A DNA stretch of 64,000 nucleotides from Astragalus membranaceus (GCA_039519185.1 CM076849.1:66384834-66448833); one strand, 5' to 3'; positions 45,637 to 56,691 are shown, counted from the first letter of the stretch. Translations and numbers: made by a program. Notes: generated by a model not told the origin, from the letters alone.

Positions 45637-48600
45637 TCAAGCGAACAGATACGGATACCGAGTCCGCATATTGTCCTCCAACTCCCAAGTAGCTTCCTCT
45701 GTGGAAAAACCATCCCAAACCACCTTGACAATGGGAATTGACTTTGTCCGTAGCGTCCTCTCGCCACGTTCCATGATGTAATTCGGATTAGGTTGGAAGG
45801 ACAAGTCCGGTCGAAGGTCAATCGTTTCAAAATCTAACGGTTGACTTGGATCGGGAATGTACTTCCGCAACTCAGACACATGGAATACATCATGCAGATT
45901 TGACAATGGTGGAGGCAAAGCAATACGGTATGCAAGAGGCCCTACTCGCTCGATGATCTGGAAGGGTCCAATATACCGAGGACTGAGTTTCTTCACCCGT
46001 AATGCCCTACCTGTGCCAATTGTTGGTGATAATCTCAAAAACACATGATCACCCGACTCAAATTCTAACGGCCTTCTTCTTTTATCAGCATAGCTCTTTT
46101 GCCTGCTCTGGGCAGCTTTCATTCTTTCTCTGATTAACCGGATCTCCTCAGTAGTTTCATGAATCATCTCTGGCCCTAACAATCGATTCTCGCCGACTTC
46201 CCACCAACACAATGGAGTCCTGCATTTCCTACCATACAAGGCTTCAAAAGGTGTCATTCCTATACTGGAATGATAACTGTTGTTGTATGAGAATTCCACC
46301 AATGGAAGATGATCCTCCCATTTCTTTCCGTTATCGAGCACCGAAGCCCTAAGCATATCCTCTAATGTCTGGATAGTTCTCTCGGTCTGACCATCTGTCT
46401 GCGGGTGATAAGCGGTACTAAGAAGTACTTTAGTTCCCAATGCTTCATTCAGAGCTTTCCAAAATCGAGAAGTGAATTTCGGATCTCGATCCAACACTAT
46501 ACTGGTAGGAACCCCATGTAACCTTACTATGTTCTTCAAATACACTTCTGCTAATTTGGATACCTTACTGCTCGAACGAACTGGAATAAAATGAGCTGAT
46601 TTAGTTAACCGATCCACAACTACCCAAATGGAGTCGTTACCGGCTTGAGACCTTGGCAATGCCATTACAAAATCCATGGAAATGTCTTCCCATTTCCACA
46701 CTGGCACGTCTAGTGGCCGTAGCAGACCAGCAGGTTTCTGATGTTCTATCTTAACTCTTTGGCAGGTTAAGCATTTTGATACAAATTCAGCAATCTCTAA
46801 CTTCATTCCATGCCACCAATACATTTGTTTTAAATCTCTATACATCTTGGTGGATCCAGGATGTACAGAAAATAAACTTCGGTGTGCTTCCTCTAGCACT
46901 TGCTTTCTAATATCTTCATTATCGGGCACACAGATCCTGCCTTTGTAACAAATAACTCCATCACTATCTTCGGTAAAGTCCGGCAACAATTTTTGTGATT
47001 GTAGCTTCACGTCAACTTTCTGTGCTATGCGAATAGACTCTCTTAATGAACTAGAGATCCTCATATGGCTCAACACTAACCTGTCCTTTCTTGATCTTGC
47101 ATTCAAATTTAGGTCTCTATAGGACTCCAACAATCTCATTTCATGCATCATAATCTCTGCTATGTGAATGGATTTCCTACTTTGTGCATCAGCTACAACA
47201 TTAGCCTTTCCCGGATGATACTTCAATTCAAAGTCATAATCTTTCAGAAACTCCACCCATCTTCTTTGCCTGTTATTCAGCTCCTTCTGATCAAACAAAT
47301 ATTTCAAGCTTTTATGATCACTAAAGACTTCGAAATGGGACCCATACAGGTAATGTCTCCAAATCTTCAGTGCGTACACAATAGCTGCCAACTCCAAATC
47401 ATGAGTCCGATAATTCTCTTCATGAGTCTTCAACTGTCTGGAGGCATAAGCTACAACTTGTTGGTTCTGCATGAGAACACATCCCAAACCCTTACCAGAA
47501 GCATCGCTGTAAATTTGAAAATCCAAAGACGGATCGGGAAGAATTAGGATTGGAGCAGAAGTCAACCTAACCTTCAACTCTTGAAAACATTCCTCACAAT
47601 CGGCATCCCATATAAACGGTCGGGCCTTACGAGTCAATCGAGTAAGTGGAAGAACCAATTGTGAAAATCCTTGAATAAACCTCCTGTAGTAACCAGCTAG
47701 ACCCAAGAAACTTCTTATTTCGGTGACAGATGTTGGTCGCTCCCAGTTCAACACCGCTTCTACTTTACCGGGATCCACCGCAACTCCCGATTGGGAAATC
47801 ACGTGTCCCAAAAACTTCACTTCCGGCATCCAGAAGTCACACTTCGACGGCTTGGCATATAATTTCTTTTCTCGGAGTACGTTCAGAACAATGCGGAGAT
47901 GTTGAACATGGTCCTCAATGGTCTTAGAGTACACCAAGATATCATCAATAAAAACTACTACAAACTGATCAAGGTACGTGTGAAACACTCGGTTCATGTA
48001 ATCCATGAATACTGCTGGAGCATTAGTCAAACCGAAGGGCATCACTACGAACTCGTAGTGTCCATACCTAGTACGGAAAGCTGTCTTCGGAATATCTAAG
48101 GCCCGTACCTTTATTTGGTGATAACACGACCTCAGGTCAATTTTTGAAAATACCACGGCACCCCGAAGTTGGTCAAACAAATCGTCTATCCTTGGCAATC
48201 GATATTTGTTCTTAATCGTCACCTTGTTGAGTTGACGGTAGTCAATACACAATCTCATGCTTCCGTCTTTCTTCTTAACTAGCAACACCGGAGCACCCCA
48301 TGGAGAGGCACTCGGTCGGATGAACCTCTTTGATATTAATTCTTTAAGTTGGGACTTTAATTCCTTTAATTCCAAAGGAGACATTCTATAAGGAGCAATA
48401 GATATTGATCCCGCACCAGGAATCAATTCTATTGAGAATTCTACCTCTCGGTCGGGAGGTAGGGATGAAACTTCTTCTGGAAAGACATCTAGAAATTCAT
48501 TTACCACTTGCACAGATGACAAGTCTAAACTCGTTTCGGTAGATGCAGACAACATAATAAGAATAGCTTCCGCGCCTTGGAATAATGACTGGCTTGCTTC

Positions 48601-50034
48601 GGTGTAAGAGATCATTGCTTCAGAATCTGCCTGTGTCAATCCTACGGATTCGGAGGCGAAGCTAATAGTTCGATCGGCACAATTGATTGTTACAAGATTT
48701 TCAGCCATCCAATTCATACCCAGAACAATGTCCATGCTTCTCATGGGCAAGCAAATAAACTTCACAACAAACTGTCTGTCGCCTATGACAAGTAGGCAAT
48801 TTTCACATAATGATTGGGTCTGGACACGACCCTTGGCAGCAGTTAAAATAGTTATCGGTTCGGATAGCTCAGACAATGCTAGTCCCAACCGATCCACACA
48901 TGCTTGCGAGATAAAACAGTGAGTTGCACCGGAATCATATAAAATATTGACTGAATTATTAAAAAGAGATCCCGTACCCCGCAGAAGATTATCAGTAGGT
49001 GTGATGGTTCGAGCATCCAATGTGTTGATCCGCCCCTGACTAGGTGCATTTGGTGCTCTTTGGATGTTCCTCTTTGCTGGGCACTCATTTGCATAGTGGC
49101 CCTCCTCATTACAATGATAGCACCGAGTATGTTTTAGTTGACACTCACCTCGGTGATACCTTCCGCACTTAAGACAATTTTTAAACCTCGTTTGGTCGGT
49201 TGTTTGCACCTGCTTCCCTTTATAATTACCACCCCTGCCTGCGTCATGCTTGGGACCCATCTGAGAACTAGATGACCCTGTGTTCCACTTACTCTGATGA
49301 AACGCCTTCCTACTTGCATACAATCTTGCCAAATCACTTTCGGCAATATATGCTTGTTGAACGATGGCTGCATAATTGGTCTTCGGAAAAGAACTTAGAC
49401 TTTGAGCAATATCCTCTCTCAACCCATATTTATACCTGTCAGTTTTCCATCGGTCATTGGGGGCATATCCAGCTAAACCGAAGAATTGATACAACTCTTC
49501 AAATTTAGCTGTGTATTGGCCCACGGTCAAGCCTCCCTGTGTGAGAGCTAAGAACTCATTTTCTTTATCAAACCTCATAGCCGTGGGAAAGAATTGTTCC
49601 AGAAATGATGTTCGGAAATTTTCCCAAGTCTGGGGAGTTTCCATGGTCTCCATCATGGCCCTAGCATTTGTCCACCAGTTATTGGCCTCTCCCTTCAACA
49701 TATGGGATGCCAATCTCAGCTTATCTTCATCGGTTACTTGCATTGTGAGAAAAATCTTTTCAATGTCATCTAGCCAATGCTGTGCTTTCATGACATCCGG
49801 CCCACCTCTGAACTCGGAGTGTTTCATTTTCAGGAATTCTGTAAAAATTCTCCTTGGGTTCACTTGTGGCTCTTGAGCTTGATGCTGCTGAGCATTTTGC
49901 TGTTGGATCTGATGCTGCTGATGCATAAGCATCATGTCTTGCATCATTTTCTGCTGGTTCTCGATCAAATTTTGCATCCAGTCAAAATGTGGATCAGTAG
50001 CAGGGGGAGGGACTCCTCTACCTCTTCTGGCCAT
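45637..50034 (-). CDS. gag-pol: Tekay gag-pol polyprotein, intact
   Basis: 1465 residues from MARRGRG (an upstream in-frame ATG at 50091 exists, but this start is typical of the clade). Domains in order: gag (about 80-240); a CCHC knuckle C305, C308, H313, C318, preceded by a second cysteine cluster; protease DSG at 367; RT with D633 and the FIDD pair D697-D698; RNase H D844, E881, D906, D949; integrase zinc site H1051, H1058, C1088, C1091 and core D1121, D1182, E1218; a GPF module near 1356; chromodomain about 1426-1465 ending WELEDNMR. No stop or frameshift occurs. The polyprotein would make the particle, copy the RNA and insert the DNA, with the chromodomain guiding it to heterochromatin. 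Activity is possible but not shown. Confidence 0.97.
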   Translation of the reverse strand: MARRGRGVPPPATDPHFDWMQNLIENQQKMMQDMMLMHQQHQIQQQNAQQHQAQEPQVNPRRIFTEFLKMKHSEFRGGPDVMKAQHWLDDIEKIFLTMQVTDEDKLRLASHMLKGEANNWWTNARAMMETMETPQTWENFRTSFLEQFFPTAMRFDKENEFLALTQGGLTVGQYTAKFEELYQFFGLAGYAPNDRWKTDRYKYGLREDIAQSLSSFPKTNYAAIVQQAYIAESDLARLYASRKAFHQSKWNTGSSSSQMGPKHDAGRGGNYKGKQVQTTDQTRFKNCLKCGRYHRGECQLKHTRCYHCNEEGHYANECPAKRNIQRAPNAPSQGRINTLDARTITPTDNLLRGTGSLFNNSVNILYDSGATHCFISQACVDRLGLALSELSEPITILTAAKGRVQTQSLCENCLLVIGDRQFVVKFICLPMRSMDIVLGMNWMAENLVTINCADRTISFASESVGLTQADSEAMISYTEASQSLFQGAEAILIMLSASTETSLDLSSVQVVNEFLDVFPEEVSSLPPDREVEFSIELIPGAGSISIAPYRMSPLELKELKSQLKELISKRFIRPSASPWGAPVLLVKKKDGSMRLCIDYRQLNKVTIKNKYRLPRIDDLFDQLRGAVVFSKIDLRSCYHQIKVRALDIPKTAFRTRYGHYEFVVMPFGLTNAPAVFMDYMNRVFHTYLDQFVVVFIDDILVYSKTIEDHVQHLRIVLNVLREKKLYAKPSKCDFWMPEVKFLGHVISQSGVAVDPGKVEAVLNWERPTSVTEIRSFLGLAGYYRRFIQGFSQLVLPLTRLTRKARPFIWDADCEECFQELKVRLTSAPILILPDPSLDFQIYSDASGKGLGCVLMQNQQVVAYASRQLKTHEENYRTHDLELAAIVYALKIWRHYLYGSHFEVFSDHKSLKYLFDQKELNNRQRRWVEFLKDYDFELKYHPGKANVVADAQSRKSIHIAEIMMHEMRLLESYRDLNLNARSRKDRLVLSHMRISSSLRESIRIAQKVDVKLQSQKLLPDFTEDSDGVICYKGRICVPDNEDIRKQVLEEAHRSLFSVHPGSTKMYRDLKQMYWWHGMKLEIAEFVSKCLTCQRVKIEHQKPAGLLRPLDVPVWKWEDISMDFVMALPRSQAGNDSIWVVVDRLTKSAHFIPVRSSSKVSKLAEVYLKNIVRLHGVPTSIVLDRDPKFTSRFWKALNEALGTKVLLSTAYHPQTDGQTERTIQTLEDMLRASVLDNGKKWEDHLPLVEFSYNNSYHSSIGMTPFEALYGRKCRTPLCWWEVGENRLLGPEMIHETTEEIRLIRERMKAAQSRQKSYADKRRRPLEFESGDHVFLRLSPTIGTGRALRVKKLSPRYIGPFQIIERVGPLAYRIALPPPLSNLHDVFHVSELRKYIPDPSQPLDFETIDLRPDLSFQPNPNYIMERGERTLRTKSIPIVKVVWDGFSTEEATWELEDNMRTRYPYLFA

Positions 50035-50153
50035 GATTCTGCGAAATATGCACAAAGTATTAAGTTGATCAAGCTCAATGTCAAATAGCATACTAAGAAA
50101 ATCACGACTGAAGAAAGTAAAAGACTCTAACAGCTAAGTCCGACTAGGTCGAA

Positions 50154-50167
50154 CCGCTCTGATACCA
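50154..50167 (-). other. Tekay primer-binding site (tRNA-Met)
   Basis: On the minus strand TGGTATCAGAGCGG begins two bases after the 5' LTR end. It is a perfect match to the initiator tRNA-Met type. Confidence 0.95.
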
Positions 50168-50169
50168 AC

Positions 50170-52308
50170 TGTCACACCCCGATGTTTTTATTTACTAAAA
50201 ACACCCAAGTGCACGTCAATCACACATCAGAGATAATATTTCCTGCTCAGACACTGAATACCACTACAAAATTTTTGCTGAAATATAACATAACCGTCTT
50301 ATACACAAATAAGACCATACGGTACACAGACCATAAACTGTCAGCAACTATGGTAGTCAGAGTCATACAAGAAAGCGGAATGAAAGATAACCTAACACTA
50401 ATGCCATAGTGCTGTGATACATGAACAACAGAAGGAAAATAAACTTAAACATAAAGCTAAGTCATCATCCATCTCCCGGGGCCACCTACTCGTGCCTCTG
50501 AGGTTTCTTCTGTCCCTGTTTATCTGTAAAACAACAACATTTGAACAGTGAGATACAATCTCAGTGAGTCCTACCGATACCCCTACTAGCTCTCTCGGTA
50601 CTGGTTTAAAATATTTTTAACTCAACACGGCACCGACTGCGTGACCGCTACATCCCGATGAACCGCATTGTTTTACACATAGCATTCCACCGGCTGCGTG
50701 ACCGCTACATCCCGGGGAATATGCTATAACTCAGTACGACACCGGCTGCGTGACCGCTACATCCCGGTGGACCGCACAACAATTAATTTAACATAACACC
50801 GACTGCGTAACCGCTAAATCCCGGTGAACCCCCCTACCAATAGTACATTCTCCTATTGGCATGGAGCCTAGGGTAAGGGATCATGACTGCCCCGCCTAGT
50901 ATGTTACACATGGGTCGTCACCCAACTCGATACATATACAAACATATATCTATAATCATATGAACCCATAGTCCATTTACATCATGCTTTACCTCGTAGG
51001 ACTCATAATCCGCTTTATTATTATTAAAAACATATCACACACGTATACTATTGTTCGGCTTTTCGAAAGAATTCCAACTTCAAAAGTAGTTTATAAAACC
51101 CCTTTGAAACATACTCAAAATCATGGCATTAGAGGCCCAGTATCATTATAGAAGGGTTAGGAAAGGATTAGGAAAGGATTGGAATCGAAACGGAATCATT
51201 TTGGGTACTTTGAAAATTTTGGACAGAACCAGGCGCACGGATCGTGCCCCTGGATGCACGGGTCGTGCGCCCTGTTAGACATTTTTAAACACGGAAACAG
51301 AACCAGGCGCACGGGTCGTGCCCCTGGGACGCACGGGTCGTGCGCATTTGACAGCATCCCAAAAATGGCCTGTTTTAAGAAAATTTGCTTTCCGATTAAT
51401 CCGAAACTCGCTCCGATCGATTCCTAACTCAAAAACAGACAGTACCAGACAATATACCAGTCCAATCAACATCAAACAATCAAACAATTCAATCAAAAAC
51501 TTAACGATTACGAATTTCGTTAAAACGTGATATATTTCAAAATAACGTTTTCGACTCAAAATCTTTCGAAACCAAGTCACACAATTCATTTCAAAACGGA
51601 ATAAGCCTAAACGTGAGTAAAACTCACCCTTGAAGCGAGAGTCGTTGCCGAGCCGAAATCACTGATATGTCAAAATCACCGAATCGAACCCAATCAACAC
51701 CAATCCGCTTCTAACTTCGATTCGAGCTTCAACTCGCGTCCAATCGCTCTTGGCTTCGATCCTAGTCATGATTAAATCATCAATTTCATCTCACAATCAA
51801 AGATTTCAACAATTTCCATCAAAATCCTCATAAAATTCGTAGGTCCATAAGTTGGGGAAAAAACGGATGAAAACTTACCAAGCTTCGAGGGTTTGGTAAT
51901 GGAGTGTAGATGATGATGGTGCTGAAATTTGAAGGGGTGGGCTTCACTTTTTCTTCTTCCTTTCTCTTCTTCTTTCTCTTCTTCTTTCTCTTCTTTTCTC
52001 TTCTTTTCTCTTCTTTTCTTCCTCTGTTTCTCTTCTCTCTCTCGTGGACCTTTCTTTCTTTCTATTCTCTCACACTCACACACATATATATATTTATTAA
52101 TATATAAGTGGTAACGTGGCCAATTGCCATATTGATCTAAATCTCTTATTTCGATTTCAAAACTTCCTTGATCTGTATTATTCGGTTAACGATCCTGTGA
52201 CAGCCAATAATTAATTTTAGCACTCAATAATTTTACCAGTCAAGTACTAAATTATTCCTATTGGGTTAATATCCAAATAATTCGATTAATTATTTTGAGG
52301 ATGTTACA
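50170..52308 (-). mobile_element. Tekay 5' LTR
   Basis: 2139 bp. It differs from the 3' LTR by a 10-bp tandem duplication (GGATTAGGAA near 51167), extra CTTCTTTCTC units near 51965, and scattered substitutions. The C/T-rich stretch 51945-52055 gives spurious open frames. Confidence 0.95.
51951..52050. repeat. CTTCTTTCTCTT microsatellite-like tract
   Basis: Repeated CTTCTTTCTC and TTCTTTTCTC units, longer here than in the matching part of the 3' LTR (45262-45320). It is a length-variable site between the two LTRs. Confidence 0.8.
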
Positions 52309-52398
52309 ATATTTACTAAATAAAGCAGGAATGTTACTTGAGAACTTGTGTCAATTTAAGTGATAAGAGCATAAATAACTCATAGATATGAGTTATCA

Positions 52399-52411
52399 CA
52401 CCCCCAAACTT
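52399..52411 (-). other. Athila (minus) polypurine tract
   Basis: On the minus strand AAGTTTGGGGGTG directly precedes TGATAACTC, identical to the tract at 34768-34780. Confidence 0.9.
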
Positions 52412-53580
52412 AAACCATTGCTTGTCCTCAAATAATGACACTTGAATAAGGCCCAAACTTAAACACATATTTACAGAATTTAAAACACAATCAGTTTCCT
52501 TGCTAACTCAAACAATTTTTCGAGATTGCTCTCAAGGGGCTAACCTTTCAGATTTACACTTACACACACACACACCATTGCTTTTCACAACATCTGGAAT
52601 TATTACTGCTCAATTGTGAGTGTGTGATTTCTAAACTTAGTTTAATTCCTAGCTAGGTTCAGAATTTCTCTTAGCCTTGGAAAGAATGGTCTTCTTTTGG
52701 TTTAGTCAAGGAGTTTTTCAAAAGAGAGAGTAGGCTAACAACTTCTCATAAGAAATGAGGGGCTTCAAAGCACAACAAATGGCTTTATTAGACATTTCAG
52801 ATCTTTGGTCAGCACACTAACTACTAACATGGTGATTTTTCAGTGCTATAACGTTAGATGCTATAACACTGGCAATTTGATGAACAGATTCAGTTGCAAT
52901 GCCCTCATTACTGAACTCCTTATTTGCATTTTTTTTGAACAATTCAGTTTTTGTTTTGGGCAATTTCTGCTGTTTACAATATACAAGATCATTTACCACT
53001 ACATTTACACACTTTGAGGTCCTAATGCACTACCCATCCTATGATCTTCATATCTAGTCTTAATATAACCGAAGCACCCCAAAACATAGCTTCAAAAGCT
53101 ACTCTCAATTTTTAGTGAAATCTTGACTCAACCTTGGTTAACCAGGACTAACTTCAGCATCAGATAGTCCTCAGCTAACTAAGTTTCTCCCTAAGTTCAG
53201 AGTTTTGTGTAGAAGCAGTAAAAACAATAGTCATTAATCAAGCAAGGCTACACTACACTTTTTCACTAATCATCATTAAAATTATCCCAAAAAGAACAAT
53301 TTTTATTATTGCAAGGTTAGAGAATTCAACTGATCGTGCATTTCATTCAACACACTTAACAAAATAAACATGTAAGGTCCTCCCCCCCTCCCCACTTAAA
53401 ACCCAGCAGTGTCCCCACTGCTCATGCATACTTAAAAGGGAGAGGCCTATGGCTAACACTTAAACAGACTTAAAACAACAGAAGTAAATTTCTAAACATG
53501 CTTTTAGGCACAGGAACAGACGCTATAGCACCTAACAGGTTTATTCAAACAGACTATATTTTTTTTCCAAACAGAAGGGT
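52412..53580 (-). other. Athila (minus) 3' untranslated region
   Basis: Noncoding and syntenic with 33400-34767, for example TCAAATGACC / CACTGCTC blocks and the CCCCCCTCCCC tract near 53383. The motif of this element appears as GCTATAACGTTAGATGCTAT near 52846 and GACGCTATAGCACC near 53520. Confidence 0.6.
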
Positions 53581-53584
53581 TAGG

Positions 53585-53791
53585 TTACTTCTTTGCTAAC
53601 CCTGATTTGAGCTTGTTGCTTGCTCTGGTGGCTTGGCTGCTGGATGCCTTGGGCTTCTTCTTTGGTGATTCCTTTGTTGCTACCACTTCAGCCTCCACAT
53701 TGGCAGAGCAGTTAAGATAGGACTGCTTAGTGCCACGTGCTCTATTCAACGACTTTTTGAGACGTGACTTTTCAAGGGAGCCACATAGCAA
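53585..53791 (-). CDS. Small basic ORF after Athila pol (minus copy)
   Basis: 68 residues, lysine- and serine-rich: RLKKSLNRARG, then KKKPKASSSQATRASNKL and LKSGLAKK before the stop. The C-terminal end matches the small ORF at 33262-33399. No domain is recognised. It could be the tail of an env-like or extra ORF reached by splicing. Confidence 0.35.
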   Translation of the reverse strand: MLCGSLEKSRLKKSLNRARGTKQSYLNCSANVEAEVVATKESPKKKPKASSSQATRASNKLKSGLAKK

Positions 53792-54647
53792 ACGTTATAG
53801 CGCTAATGATTTATCAAACGCTATAGCATCTACTGCTACCACAACAATTGCTACATGATTATTTTCTCACTTCACAAAATTCACTCCTGCACAAAAGAAA
53901 AATTAAAAAAAAACACAGAATTGTTAGTTCAAATCCATGGGTTGCCTCCCAGGAGCGCTTGCTTTAAGAGTCTTTAGCCAGACTTCCTCTTTTGTTAGAG
54001 GTCTTGAAGTTAAATGGTGGTCTTATCCCTGACCTCATGTTCACCATAGTATTGCTTCACTCTTTGGCCATTTGTAACGCCCAAATATTTAATTAAAATT
54101 ATTTAATTAAATATTTAGGTATTCAATTATTTATTTATTTAATTGGTATAATTAAAATTAGAAGTTATATTAAGGTGTGGTATTCTATTAGGAAGTGGTG
54201 GCACTAATTAAATTGGGCTTAAGCTGAAGGAGAGCCCGCGATCCAGGTCCACTAGCCTAGGCGCATATTTAAACCTAAAAATTGGCGTTTTGGCTCATTT
54301 GTGCAAAAAAAAAAAGAAAAGTTGCGAATTGAGGGAGAGTGAGAAGAAGAGGGGCGCGGCACAACCAAGGAGGGAGGAGAAGAGGATCTCGTTTGTTGCT
54401 GTGTTCTGTTGGTGACTTCTCTCCAGGGTCTTCTAATCCTAATAATTAAGGTAAGGGTGAGACCTCTCTTTCACTATAATGGTGGGTATGATGGGTATTA
54501 GGGTGGGGGCTTAGACCTATATTGCCATGATCTTGCTTGATTTGTTTGAATTGATTGTTGATTGACGAAATTAAATTGATTACGGTGGTATGAATTGCAT
54601 ATGTGTTATTTGGTGAATTTGTTGTGTTGCTGAAATTTTGGGTCCCT

Positions 54648-55240
54648 AGGGCGCCATGGGCGCCAAGTGTGTTGCTGTCCCTATTGCAGATAATGGCGCC
54701 CTGTGCCTGGGCGCCATCCTTGGTTGTGTCGCGTTTGGTGTTGGTGTTGCAGGAAATGGCGCCCTGTGCCTGGGCGCCGTGCTTGTCCATGTTGCCTGGA
54801 GTTCTGTTGCTGTTTTTGGCGCCCAGTGCATGGGTGCCGTGTCTGGTGTGTGTCATGTGTGCCAGTGTGCTGTGCGTGTGTTCCTGTGTTTGGCGCCCTG
54901 GGTGTGGGCGTCGTGTGCCAAGTTGTTGCGTTGCTGTTTTTGGCGCCCTGGGTGTAGGCGCCGTGTGCTAGGGTGTGTGGGTGTGTGGCTGTGCGTGGGT
55001 GTGTGTGTTGCTGTGTCTTGGCGCAGGGGCGCCTTGGCGCCCTGTGCCTGGGCGCCAGAATCCTGTTGTTTGCCTGCTGGGCGCCTCCCTGGACGCCAGT
55101 TTCTGCATTGTGTTGCATGTGGGCGCCACGGGCGCCAAATCCTGTGTCTGGTTGCGTTTTGTGTTGCCTGGGCGCCAAGGGCGCCAGTTCCTGTTGCTGG
55201 CCAGTTTCCAGCATGTTCCCTGCTAGCACTGGGCGCCATT
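54648..55240. repeat. GGCGCC hairpin array
   Basis: About ten modules of the form GGCGCCC, 7 bases, GGGCGCC, or shorter GGCGCC-ACG-GGCGCC. Modules lie near 54650, 54694, 54757, 54820, 54889, 54940, 55037, 55079, 55121 and 55170. The spacers are T/G-rich (GTTGCTGTT, GTGTGT). Confidence 0.85.
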
Positions 55241-55639
55241 TTCAGGATGTTCCTCAATTTTTCCCCGGTTTTGTTTTTGACATATCTTTTGACTCGGGTG
55301 TCCGTTTTAAGTGTTTCGAAGTGCGTTGTGAAGCTTATTCAGTTTCCTGCCGATATATTCTACTATAAGGTAAAAATTATTATTTTTCTGATAGTTTCTG
55401 GGCGCCTCAAGTGGCTGTCCCCGGTGGTTGTTGTTGTTGGCGTTGTAAAACTATTTCGGTGTTTAAAATCCCTTTTGGTGTCCTTTTTGGTGTCGTGAAC
55501 TGAAGTAAAACCTTTTGGTGTAATCGGTAATCTTAGAGTCCCGGTGTCAATAACGATGTGTTGATGGTTTTGACGACAATGCCCCTAGTGGCTATTATTT
55601 TGATTGACGATGGTATTGATGATGAATAAAAGTTGCGGC

Positions 55640-55912
55640 CTTATAAGTGACGATGATGCCATAAAGGCTACTAGCGATGATGATATTAATGATGGTGAAT
55701 GTTAGTGGCAACGATATGTGTGCGGGTGATGTGCCTTTTATTGGCAAATCGGTAAGTGATAGGTCACTAAGTTGATTGTGATTGTATGTGACTGTCTCCG
55801 GTGCATATCATGGTGCTTCATACATCTCATGCGCATAAACAAGTGACGATGACGCCATAAAGGCTATTTAGTGACGATGATGCCATAAAGGCTATTTAGT
55901 GACGATGATGAC
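55640..55912 (+). repeat. GTGACGATGATGCCATAAAGGC repeat
   Basis: At least four copies of AGTGACGATGATGCCATAAA or close variants, near 55648, 55842, 55869 and a partial one near 55896. The last three are tandem at about 27 bp. Confidence 0.75.
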
Positions 55913-56691
55913 AGGTACCACATGCATACGCCCGTTGTAGTGGGTTGCATCCCATACATGTTCACGACATTGTGATGACTTGCAGTGATGACTGATTTGA
56001 TGCTGCGATGTGGTTTATATAGCTTTGTAGCTCTAGCACAATACTTATCATATGCACTATTATATTGTTAGATGAACTCACCCCTTCTGTTTGAATGTTA
56101 CCCCTATGCGGTAACGTGCAGGTGATCTCGAGTGAAGGCTTAGGTACCTTCGTTAGCTGAGTCGGGTCGTCTGCTCTGATACGTAGCACTCAGTGGGGAG
56201 GGAATGAACCTTAGTTCTTTTGATTATTGACTGTTGTAGTTGATGTTTTTATGACTTTCCGCTGCGTAGATGCTGAGTTTTTACTATGTTGATTGAATTG
56301 AGCTTTTTGAGCTCACCCCAGTGGTGATGTGCTATGTATCGCACTATTATTGACGATGAACTATTTTATATTGATGCATGATGTGGTGTGAGTTTATGTG
56401 TGACATCCCGTGTGGTGAAAAATGATTTATTTTGAAAAAAAAAAAAAGAGACTCTGATTTTTAGTAAATAAATTACCGGGTAGAAAAGGGGTGTTACACC
56501 ATTCACCTTGAAGGTAGAGTTGGTTGCTTCATCAAACAGATCCACAGCTCCATGAGGGTATCTTTTTAGCAGCTTGAAAAGCATGACCATCTGGATTTCA
56601 ACTTCCCGGGAAACAATTTGAGTATTGAATTGGACAATAGGAGCATTAATCCTCCTTCAACCAGCTCTCTTATTTGAATCTTTTAATCATG

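Larger units (their letters stand above)
43492..52308 (-). mobile_element. Complete Tekay-type chromovirus, TSD ATATT
   Basis: An 8817-bp element with two LTRs (43492-45586 and 50170-52308), a canonical tRNA-Met primer site, one long gag-pol frame with chromodomain, a PPT and exact ATATT repeats at 43487-43491 and 52309-52313. The LTRs differ by roughly 20-25 substitutions in 2.1 kb plus short indels (counted by eye), about 1 percent. Long LTRs plus a C-terminal chromodomain place it in Tekay/Del. Confidence 0.97.
42534..52398 (-). mobile_element. Minus-strand Athila 3' LTR, with the Tekay element inside
   Basis: The LTR pieces are 42534-43491 and 52309-52398. On the minus strand the LTR starts TGATAACTCATATC, directly after the PPT at 52399-52411. 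Its far end, near 42534, has GTGTACACTTGCACATAC, matching the end of the other Athila LTRs. It is about 1.05 kb without the insertion. It aligns with 61399-64000. The GCTATAGCGC motif is at 43374. Confidence 0.8.
54073..56498 (+). mobile_element. Solo LTR, Tekay-like, TSD CCATT
   Basis: It starts TGTAACGCCC, ends GGGGTGTTACA, and is flanked by CCATT at 54068-54072 and 56499-56503; 2426 bp. A GGGCGCC hairpin array lies at 54648-55240. A second repeated stretch (about 55640-55910) has three AGTGACGATGATGCCATAAAGGC-type copies. The 280-codon open frame at 54656 follows the GC-rich repeat on all frames and is not a gene. Confidence 0.9.
54014..56690 (-). pseudogene. Athila pol C-terminal tail, split by a solo LTR
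   Basis: The part at 56504-56590 reads YPHGAVDLFDEATNSTFKVNG, and the part at 54014-54067 resumes with RVKQYYGEHEVRDK and a stop. They are joined at the TSD CCATT. The same signature ends the plus-strand Athila pol at 33000-33110. Confidence 0.8.

Noticed and set aside
47143..49876. Several plus-strand open frames of 60-134 codons
   Set aside because: They are antisense shadows of the intact Tekay polyprotein.
54656..55498. 280-codon open frame, cysteine- and glycine-rich, with overlapping long frames on both strands
   Set aside because: All frames stay open because the GGCGCC repeat has few stop codons. It lies inside a solo LTR, with no family resemblance.
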